From: Scylla paramamosain
Taxonomy: Eukaryota > Arthropoda > Malacostraca > Decapoda > Portunidae
Length of the DNA stretch: 64,000 bases
Direction: 5' to 3'
Assembly (NCBI RefSeq): GCF_035594125.1
Contig: NW_026973714.1
Span: 1 to 64,000, forward strand
In this document: piece after piece, positions 56,698 to 64,000 of the stretch
Numbering within the stretch: the first letter of the stretch is position 1
How the letters are laid out: each line of letters opens with the position of its first letter
Program-made: the position numbers and the translations under genes
The notes under the pieces: model-generated
Told to the model about the DNA's origin: nothing
The model's database searches: none
What the model saw: only the letters and a program-made list of their open reading frames with translations

Positions 56698-57114
56698 CAT
56701 ACCCCCAATGGATTGTCGAATATGGTCCCATACCCCCTTCACTTGACTGTTCAAATAATTATCACCAATCCTATTATTTGCCAGTATGTCTTCCAGATAT
56801 GAGTATTTCAATCGCTTGAATTTACTGTACTTTGGATACGGATTACTAGGAAAAAAACATAACCATTGATAATTTGATTATTTTTTTACTGAAAGCAAAA
56901 TTAATAAAGTTATAGTTCCGTTTTATTATTTAAACTTTATTTAAATTTAAAACACTGGAAAGAGTCAACCGCCGTCATGTAGGGTAGCGCGCGCATCGCA
57001 CTGGCAGAGGGGGAAACTACCAGTACCCAGAAATCGAGTCCCAGACCCCCGGCCTTTGGTTCCCATACCCCCAAGGGGTTTCGATACCCCCGGTTAAGAA
57101 CCCCTGGTATAGAT

Positions 57115-57490
57115 AATTCGTGCGCAGCTGAGCATTACAAATGTCATGTGCAATACTTATAGCTATAATGAAATGTTTCAAGTGTGTCATCATCATCATC
57201 ATTCAACATTATAAAAAAAAAAATACTTCATTATTATCAGCCTCTATAATCTAAGAGCACAGGCATGGTCGTCGGGTTTCAAACAAATTTCTAATGTTCT
57301 TTTATTTTGGATTGCAATAAAAGTGCGTTGTCACTAGCAATTGTTGAAAGGAAATAAATAGCTATCATTTAAATAATAAATAAATCATATTAACATGTTT
57401 CACTTTGGCAGTCTAGTAGTTTCCTCAACTGTAATCAGTTGAGAAAATCATTTGTGGGCGGCTCTCTCACTTTCAGAGTAATTACCTCAC
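57115..57490. other. Stretch without a gene
   Basis: Genomic flank right of the hAT-type element; includes (CAT)n at about 57187-57202. No coding feature supported. Confidence 0.5.
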
Positions 57491-57602
57491 CTCAGGTAAT
57501 TGAGGGTTCTTGAAGGTAATTCTTAAGGTCCGAGAATTTTCAAGGTAATTTTCAGGTAATATGACGAAAAGTGCAAGGTAATTAAGGTAATTTTAAGGTA
57601 TG
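57491..57602. repeat. Cluster of AAGGTAATT-like motifs
   Basis: CAGGTAAT, AAGGTAAT, CAAGGTAATT, CAGGTAAT, CAAGGTAATT and AAGGTAATTTT occur in about 110 bp with irregular spacing. It could be a degraded short tandem repeat or clustered binding sites. Confidence 0.6.
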
Positions 57603-57892
57603 AATGAAATTCGGCTGAAATATGGCAAGGCATGCGTGTTGAATTTTTTTTTTTTTTTTCCTTTTTCCAGAGCCTCACACGTTCGAGACTGGTTGGCTGG
57701 ATGCAACATGCGCCCTGTTGGCCTGCCTTGCGGTAGAGTTGCCAATTTGTTGATTTTGTCAATATATTTAACGATTTTTAAAGCCTTTTGATTTTATTTG
57801 ACTTGATAAATTTATTACTCTAAACAAGCATCAAACAAATAAGAATATGGATATTGACAATAAGTCACGGTTTACGACGAGTGGCGTCACCT

Positions 57893-57909
57893 GGCGGGAA
57901 AATTTGAAA
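57893..57909 (+). promoter_or_regulatory. E2F / CDE-CHR-like promoter element
   Basis: GGCGGGAAAA is an E2F-type site; with TTTGAAA it forms GCGGG, four bases, TTTGAA, the spacing of CDE-CHR elements in G2/M cell-cycle promoters. It lies 83 bases before the candidate start codon. Confidence 0.45.
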
Positions 57910-57991
57910 CCAGGAGAGATTTCACACGACACCGGCAAAGCAAGACCATCCTGCGCTGGCCAGACTTCACCTTAAGACTTGTGAGTGCAAG

Positions 57992-58017
57992 ATGAGTACA
58001 ATTATTACAAGATCAAG
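57992..58017 (+). CDS. Candidate first coding exon of a host gene
   Basis: ATGAGTACAATTATTACAAG starts a nine-residue frame (MSTIITRSR) that runs into a strong splice donor, AAG|GTAAGT, at 58017/58018. With the E2F/CHR-like element upstream and no repeat signature in 57.83-58.02 kb, this resembles the first exon of a cell-cycle-regulated gene whose later exons lie beyond the window or in a large intron. No downstream exon was recognised. Alternative: chance. Confidence 0.3.
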
Positions 58018-58023
58018 GTAAGT

Positions 58024-58890
58024 GGCAGTGTTCATAGATATATGGGTGTGTTAGAGTAAGTTAATGGTCCTCTTGGTGCTTTGGAATTTCAGATAAAACA
58101 GTCAAAAGACAGAACAGTGGTGAATCTTAATATGGTGTATGTTTTATTTTAACCCATGTGAACCTGCAGCCGGTCATGAAAGTTGACACCTTCAACACCT
58201 GAGGAGCATTGCTCACCAGTTATAAGTAAGATAACAGTTACAATGAGGAAGGAGGAGAAATACAGGCGTGTTTCAAGGATCTGATCATTGTAACACCATC
58301 CCTGAGCTCTTGCCTTCCGGTGTTGTAGGCTTGCTACCCATGCTTGTCCTGGATATTAAACATATATCTTTAAAAGTTAGACATTGTATTAGTAAGACTT
58401 CCATAAACAATAAAACACCTGATATATTGCAATAAGGGGTTTTTAAATATTTTGATGTGATGCTGAGGGGGTGTTAACGCTCATGGCATGCATCTTTATG
58501 TATTGAACATACTGAAATGTGGTGTCAACAAACCCCTCAAACAAGCTGTCCTGTGAGCATTGGGGGGTTTTGGGTGGTAGAGAAGAGAATAAATGAAATA
58601 TAGGCTTTCAGATTTTTTAAAATGTAATAAGTATAACTTCCACTTTTGAACATTTCCTGAAAAACTAGTGCAAACGTAACATAACTGCCCCTGGACTCCC
58701 TCCCCCCTTTAGGGACACTAACCCAACTGGGGAGCTTCGTTGCCCTCGACCGCCCATGGTATTTAGTGGTGTCCTTCAAGGTTCAGCCTGGAGGCCTGCT
58801 CTTTTTCAAATAGATATAAACCATTTAGCTACATCTTTACATTGTTAATGCAAAATTTTTGCACAGGATCTGAAAACTCCTTATTACTGT
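58024..58890. other. Possible intron; no feature recognised
   Basis: Mixed-composition sequence without coding signal; if the exon call is right this is intron 1. Confidence 0.4.
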
Positions 58891-58893
58891 TCA

Positions 58894-58953
<60 letters not shown>
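58891..58953. repeat. (CT)n microsatellite
   Basis: Pure CT run of about 63 bp. Confidence 0.95.
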
Positions 58954-58956
<3 letters not shown>

Positions 58957-58957
58957 G

Positions 58958-59510
58958 CAGGATACTGATGATTTGAATGTGGTTGTAAAGTTATGGGGTC
59001 TTTTCCTTCTCCCAGATATATGTATTACACTAAAATTTGATAGAGGTCTAGCTCTGCATGAACCACACAATAATTTTTATATTGGCAACAATCCTATACC
59101 ATTTACTAATTTGACCAAAGACTTATGAATTTAGGTTGATACTAAGCTGAAGTTTTATGACCATAGTGGAAATACACGGTGACTGATATATCAGAAAGTG
59201 TTGCTTCTGATTTACTCAACTCATTAGTTTGCAGCTCTCAGGATATTATATCTTTATGCATTGCACATATGAGTACAGTTGAGTAGCGTGGAACACTGGC
59301 TACATTTAGGGACAATAAGCTGCTGGATTTGATCCAACAAAGGTGGACAAGAAATGTAGAGGGCTTGGAGGATCTTTCCTATGGGGAAAGGCTTAAAGCA
59401 CTGGATCTCTTTTATGTGCATGGTAGGATATTGTGGGCTGATCTTATTGATTGTTGGAAGACCTTGCATGATGCTGCCCCTTTGACTACCAAATTGTTCC
59501 ATTAAGCACC
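58958..59510 (+). pseudogene. LINE RT C-terminal half, decayed
   Basis: Shifting frames contain DTKLKFYDH, then LLDLIQQRWTRNVEGLEDLS, YGERLKALDL and LWADLIDCWKTLHD, the C-terminal region that follows the catalytic core in CR1/L2-like LINEs. Many stops. Confidence 0.6.
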
Positions 59511-59516
59511 AGAAAT

Positions 59517-59666
59517 GGAAAAAGGATGGAGGTTTTAGGATGATGCTTAATTACAAATATTTCAAAATAGAAAATTTCAAACAGGCAATTTGGCTTATTA
59601 ACAATTATTATTCTATTTTGAAATATTTGTAATTAAGCATCATCCTAAAACCTCCATCCTTTTTCC
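59517..59666. repeat. Foldback: perfect 56-bp inverted repeat
   Basis: Arms 59517-59572 and 59611-59666 are exact reverse complements by eye, with a 38-base loop. Confidence 0.9.
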
Positions 59667-59879
59667 TCTGCAGAAAAAATTGGGGATATAATTTTTCCTC
59701 TTATTTGTGTGTTTCCTCGATAACAGTTATAACACCATATGTACTCGTACAACCTTCCCAGAAATTCTAATAAAGCTGAGGTGGCACTAAAATAATGACT
59801 AGATGTTAACCACCTGTGAAGAATTTTTTGTTTTAATAACCAACCAAACTATGAGGCATCTCTCACAATTATCTTCTTT

Positions 59880-60560
59880 CCAATACCAAAGTGTTTTATT
59901 AGATTTGGAGGAAAAAAAGGCAAACCTAGTATTGGTCCCTTAAGGTCTCCATCCAGGCAGGTTGTCCATGATGCCAATGCTCTGACTGAATTATTTGCAA
60001 CCTCCTTTGTATCTCTGTACACATCAGGCACTCCTGAGTCCTAAGATCCACATCAAGAATCTCATGGTACTATTTCAGACCTTGTCATTACCACTGACAG
60101 TGTTAGGCTTGCATTTAGCAAACTAGACAACTGTCTAGTTTGCTCTCTGTCTGCAGACAGCATTTACCTGATTCTCCTCATATCTTGTATTTCTGTATTG
60201 GTGTATTCACTTTTATGAAACTCCCATTTTTTCTACAATATTGGCACTTTACCTTAGATTTGGAAAATATTCCAGGTTATACCAGTTTTCAAGAAAGGCT
60301 CCTGTTATGACATCCTGAATTATAGAGCTGTGTCCCTAACTTAAGTTTGTGTCAAATCAATGGAACATATAATCACTCAATTTATCTATGAATATATTAA
60401 ATCTCATGATTTTTTTATTAAGGACCAATTTAAGTTTAGATCAGGTAGATCAACAAAGAACCAGCTAATATTAACTTACAAGATCATCACCAAATAGGTG
60501 GACTAAAACTATAATGGTGAATTTATATTATTTGACTATTCAAAAGCCTTTGAATAGTCA
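59880..60560 (+). pseudogene. LINE RT N-terminal half, decayed
   Basis: Frames contain ALTELFATSFVSLYTS, a FGKYSRLYQFSRKAP segment, then KDQFKFRSGRSTKNQLILTYK and FDYSKAF, blocks of an RT from linker through the first catalytic Asp region. The matching C-terminal half type lies upstream (58.96-59.51 kb), so order is inverted relative to a LINE. Confidence 0.6.
60117..60144. repeat. Short perfect palindrome
   Basis: 13-bp arms AGCAAACTAGACA / TGTCTAGTTTGCT with a 2-base loop; GTCTGCAGAC follows at 60148-60157. Confidence 0.85.
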
Positions 60561-60590
60561 AATAATATAAGTTCACCATTATAGTTTTAG
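60503..60590. repeat. Foldback: 42-bp arms, 4-base loop
   Basis: Arms 60503-60544 and 60549-60590 are reverse complements with one mismatch. The turn point lies within the RT block FDYSKAF, so the LINE sequence reverses on itself there. Confidence 0.9.
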
Positions 60591-61575
60591 TTTTGATTTT
60601 GTTTGTGACACTGTAATGATAACTAAGCTGCAGTGTCTGGGAATCAGGAGTCAGCTCAGTAAAGTGTATGAGCATTAAAGGTTGTGAGTGAGGATAAGTC
60701 ATGCTCATAGCATTGCTCATGTAAAAGAGGAGTAAAAATAACAACACACAGCTTGTTGGCATTACAGGGAATCAGCTGATCTTAAAGAATGAGGTGAAGG
60801 CTCTAACTGAACACAGCTTGGAGAATATAAAGGGAATAGAAGAAACAAGCAATGAAGTGGAAAATATTGAGTAAAATTTAAAAAGTATAAGATACTTACT
60901 GTAGGTCAGTTGAAGTATGCAATTTTATGAGGCAAATCACCTCTGCTGGTGGGAGCTTTCACATGAGATTAACTGCACTGCGCCACAGCACCAGACTTTA
61001 AAGACCATGATCACCCCACATGACACAAAATTTAGGCCTGTAATGACCATAACAAAATGCCAAAAAAAGAAAGAAAAGGGGGGAAGAGGAGGGCATGTGA
61101 AAGCTCCCCCCAGCACAGGTGATTTGCCTTGTAAAATTACAAGCATGCTTCAAATGACCTACGGTAAGTCTCGTATGCTTTTTAAATTTTACGTCATCAA
61201 ATCTCCTGTGCTGTGATTGAGCATTCCCATGAGGTTTTGAAGCCACATAAGTGTCGTATCTGAATGTAATTACTTGATTTGGACCCCTGTCACTAGAACA
61301 CATGCATTGTTGAAAAGAAACATGAATGAGCAAAGAAAGCATTCATTAATGGCAGTTACATGTACTGTGCCCAAGGAACATGGGAGATTTGTATAAATGT
61401 AGAAAACCAGTAATTATACCCTACAAGTAACTTATTAAATACACCTAATAAGGCCCAAACCACATCACAAATAGAGGAACATGAACAATTTGTATATAAA
61501 ACACCAGTCACCCAAGTAAGAGACATCAACAGTCAACGTGAAAGACAGTCTCCTGAAAAGGGTCTGATCCCTTAA
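60591..61575. other. No gene recognised
   Basis: Mixed-composition DNA; frames are short and without known motifs. Confidence 0.5.
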
Positions 61576-62470
61576 CAATTTGTTTATCATAAAATTTTGC
61601 AACTGTGGCCTGTTGAGTCCACCCAGCTTTTGCCATGATACATTTGATAGGTAAATCCTTTGCCCACCAAATCCTTTGCCTTTGAAGCCGCTGCCAATCT
61701 AATGCTGCCTGCTGTGAAAATAGAGGTGTCAGTCCCAGTCCTGCACAACATGACTTTAATCCATCTCGCTATAGTATCCTTAGAGACAGGCTTGTGAGGT
61801 TTAACAAAACTGATGATTAACTTATTCACTGCCTCTGGGATGTTGGGCCTGAGCAACTCTGTTTGGGTAATGTATGTGCACAGGGCCTCACACACACAGA
61901 GGCTAGCATCCTTTGCATAAGCCTTAAAAATAACACTTTGAATATTAAAGTTAGGTCTGCATTGTTTAATGTTGTCCCCTAACTGGATGGAGATAGATTC
62001 TTCAATGTGAATTCCGTTAAGCACAGGCAAGTGAAGTGTTTGTATTCTGGCTGTCTGAGTCAGTGCCATCAGCATAACTAGCTTGAGTGCGAGTTCCTTT
62101 AAAGAAAGTGTAGTCAAGGGGTACATAGAAGTGTGTGAAATACTGGTTGGACACCCCACATCTTGGTGTACCGAGGCTTGGGAGGCTGTAGGTTGAACAC
62201 CCCCTTTAAGAATCTGTTCATAAAGGGATGGCTACCTACCGGGGAATCCTTTTACCACAATGCCCAATGATGACAGTGCACCTCTCGCTGTGTTGATAGA
62301 ATTATAACCCACACCCCTGTGGAAAGTAAAGGTCAAGAAGTTTATAATGATTGGCACAGTGGGATTAAGGGGATCGATGTGCCCTCGACAACAAAATTGT
62401 GACCATCTCTTAAGATGTGGTTGGTACTGTTTTTCTGTACCTGGTTTCCAGGATGCCATGATGATATCTG
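61576..62470 (-). pseudogene. DIRS-type tyrosine recombinase
   Basis: Minus strand: N-terminal SAM-like domain SWKPGTEKQYQPHLKRWSQF (62.45-62.39 kb) and NSINTARGALSSL. After a frameshift comes the catalytic domain with LVMLMALTQTARIQTL (first Arg), VFKAYAKD-like, DTIARWIKVML and AGSIRLAAASKAK, where the usual HxxR is GxxR. In another frame is AGWTQQATVAKFYDK with the nucleophile Tyr (~61.59 kb). DIRS elements use this recombinase to insert circular cDNA. The His-to-Gly change and two frameshifts make it inactive. Confidence 0.82.
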
Positions 62471-62476
62471 CACCCT

Positions 62477-62578
62477 CTTTTTTTCTTTTTTTTTTTTGGT
62501 AGGAGGGACACTGACCAAGGGCAACAAAAATCCAATAAAAAGAGCCCACTGAAATGCCAGTCCCAGAAAAGGGTCCAG
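62477..62578 (-). mobile_element. Jockey-like LINE 3' tail inserted in the DIRS element
   Basis: Plus-strand T-run (62477-62497), then GGTAGGAGGGACACTGACCA and the UTR seen also at 24249-24320 and, inverted, at 16310-16405. It separates DIRS recombinase and RNase H sequence. Confidence 0.8.
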
Positions 62579-63028
62579 AGCGCTATGCCTCGCTCTTGGA
62601 GGGACTCCCGGACAGAAGGCATGCCATCAACTGAGTGTGCCTCATGAGGGAGTTCCCTTCTGGTGAGGACGAGTGCGTCAGATGTCCCTCCACTTCCTGA
62701 CCAGCCTGGGGTAATTGATCAGCTTGCCGAGTAGCATACCCATCCATGGCTGTGACGTCCAAACCGGAACCATTATCCATCCCTTTGCCTGTTCTGCCTG
62801 CATTTTCTGCAAGCACCTAGAGATCAATGAAAAAGGTGGGAAAAGATAAGGAAGTGCAAACTTTGCCCAATTAAGAGAGAAGGCATCAAAGTAAGCTGCT
62901 TCTGGGTCGGGTTTCCAGGAGCAGAAAGGGGTGATCTGCTTGTTCAGCTGGGAAGCAAAGAGATCAATAGAAGGGTTGCTAAAGATAACACAGATCAGCC
63001 TAAAAATGTGGACATGTGGAACATGAGA
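62579..63028 (-). pseudogene. DIRS RNase H / pol C-terminal region
   Basis: Minus strand: PSIDLFASQLNKQITPFCSW, KPDPEAAYFDAFSLNW, YLFPPFSLISRCLQKM and a VPVWTSQPWMGMLL segment, the conserved block at the end of DIRS pol just before the recombinase. Frame breaks near 62.82 kb. Part of the same element as 61576-62470. Confidence 0.78.
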
Positions 63029-64000
63029 ACAGGTCACCCAAGTCAAACTCTTTCAGCTCTGTCTGTCAACATCTACCTTTCCTTCTTGCTGGAAGTTTGC
63101 CTACATTCAACCTGTTCCTAAAAAGGATGACCGTTCTAATCCCTCAAACTACCGTCCTATTGCTTTAATTTCCTGCCTATCTAAAGTTTTTGAAACTATC
63201 CTCAACAGGAAGATTCTTAAACATCTATCACTTCATAACCTTCTGTCTGATCGCCAGTATGGGTTCCGTCAAGGCTGCTCTACTGGTGATCTTCTGGCTT
63301 TCCTTACTGAGTCTTGGTCATCCTCTTTTAGATATTTTGGTGAAACTTTTGCTGTTGCCTTGGACATATCAAAAGCTTTTGATAGAGTCTGGCACAAAGC
63401 TTTGATTTCCAAACTACCCTCCTACGGTTTCTATCCTTCTCTCTGTAACTTCATCTCAAGTTTCCTTTCTAACCGTTCTATTGCTGCTGTGGTAGATGGT
63501 CACTGTTCTTCTAAATCTATTAACAATGGTGTTCCTCAGGGTTCTGTCCTGTCACCCACTCTCTTCTTATTATTCATTAATGATCTTCTAAACCAAACTT
63601 CTTGTCCCATCCACTCCTACGCTGATGATACCACCCTGCACTTTTCCATGTCTTTTCATAGATGTCCAACCCTTCAGGAGGTAAACATATCATGCAGGGA
63701 AGCCACAGAACGCTTGACTTCTGATCTTTCTAAAATTTCTGATTGGGGCAGAGCAAACTTGGTATTGTTCAATGCCTCAAAAACTCAATTCCTCCATCTA
63801 TCAACTCGACACAACCTTCCAGACAACTATCCCCTCTTCTTCAATGACACTCAACTGTCCCGCTCTTCTACACTGAACATCCTCGGTCTGTCCTTTACTT
63901 ATAATCTGAACTGGAAACTTCACATCTCATCTCCAGCTAAAACAGCTTCTATGAAGTTAGGCGTTCTGAGACGTCTCCGCCAGTTTTTCTCACCGCCCCC
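63029..64000 (+). CDS. Jockey-like LINE reverse transcriptase, open to the window end
   Basis: One uninterrupted frame (codons in phase with CTCTGTCTG near 63055) of about 320 codons with no start codon, so 5'-truncated. Blocks: [61 protein letters not shown] and YADDTTL (~63.62 kb), then [19 protein letters not shown] and [14 protein letters not shown]. It ends in [16 protein letters not shown] at the last base. The final motif also occurs in the minus-strand copy at 24.8 kb, whose sequence supplies the missing 3' end of the family. No stop is seen, so this is the youngest Jockey copy here. Confidence 0.88.

Larger units (their letters stand above)
28893..57106. mobile_element. hAT-type non-autonomous element, split by Gypsy A
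   Basis: Left end CAGGGGTTCTTAACC at 28893; right end is its complement, GGTTAAGAACCCCTG at 57092-57106. Both are flanked by the same 8-base duplication GTATAGAT (28885-28892 and 57107-57114), the hAT signature. Without Gypsy A and its 4-bp duplication the element is about 436 bp (28893-28923 plus 56702-57106) and has no transposase. The right part carries repeated ATACCCCC motifs. This gives the outermost, oldest layer of the nest. Confidence 0.9.

Noticed and set aside
57600..57791. 63-codon frame after a T-rich tract and CCAG, as an internal exon
   Set aside because: Acceptor-like sequence exists but there is no donor, no domain and no match to the candidate first exon, which lies downstream.

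Overview
The window looks like repeat-dominated nuclear DNA of an animal, most likely a decapod crustacean. That is inferred from the mix of Jockey-like, CR1/Rex1-like, Penelope, DIRS, Gypsy, hAT and piggyBac relics, dense microsatellites and an old AT-rich satellite. There is no prokaryotic gene organisation, and no complete host gene is visible. The only host-gene candidate is a short first exon with a cell-cycle-type promoter near 57.9-58.0 kb.

Layout. From 1 to about 18.4 kb the DNA is a strongly degenerate satellite with ~93-bp monomers and signs of a higher-order repeat. It is interrupted by two of three LINE segments that share a 5' boundary (8.4-9.0 and 14.6-15.8 kb; the third is 18.4-19.7 kb), a Rex1/CR1-like LINE (12.2-13.2 kb), a non-autonomous piggyBac-type element flanked by TTAA (13.3-14.2 kb) and a Jockey 3' tail (16.3-16.5 kb). 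From 19.7 to 24.2 kb lies a decayed minus-strand Gypsy element of CsRn1 type (element C). From 24.2 to 28.7 kb are broken pieces: a Jockey 3' end, a CR1-like reverse transcriptase, a hAT transposase, and a Penelope GIY-YIG end with a hammerhead-like motif.

The centre (28.9-57.1 kb) is a nested insertion. A ~436-bp hAT-type element with an 8-bp target duplication is split by Gypsy element A, which has a 4-bp duplication and is ~8.5 kb without its own insertions. A is itself split by three later elements: Gypsy B (31.6-40.6 kb, 4-bp duplication), a nearly intact piggyBac (42.4-46.1 kb, TTAA), and a Gypsy-type element with integrase encoded before reverse transcriptase, the Gmr1-type order (47.8-54.4 kb, 4-bp duplication). 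Every boundary can be read to the base.

The most unusual biology is shared by A and B. Between the primer-binding site and gag each carries a ~175-residue ORF with all SGNH/GDSL-hydrolase blocks (GHS, GSND, DGVH). In both, gag is separated from pol by one in-frame UGA, followed by CUA-G in B and CUC in A, which suggests stop-codon readthrough. B appears intact: hydrolase ORF, gag, then readthrough into protease, RT, RNase H and integrase.

From 57.1 to 64.0 kb come the candidate host first exon, rearranged LINE pieces, three hairpin palindromes, a decayed DIRS tyrosine recombinase/RNase H region and an open Jockey-like RT running off the window end. Boundaries and family names rest on reading motifs, terminal repeats and target duplications by eye; no database search was possible.
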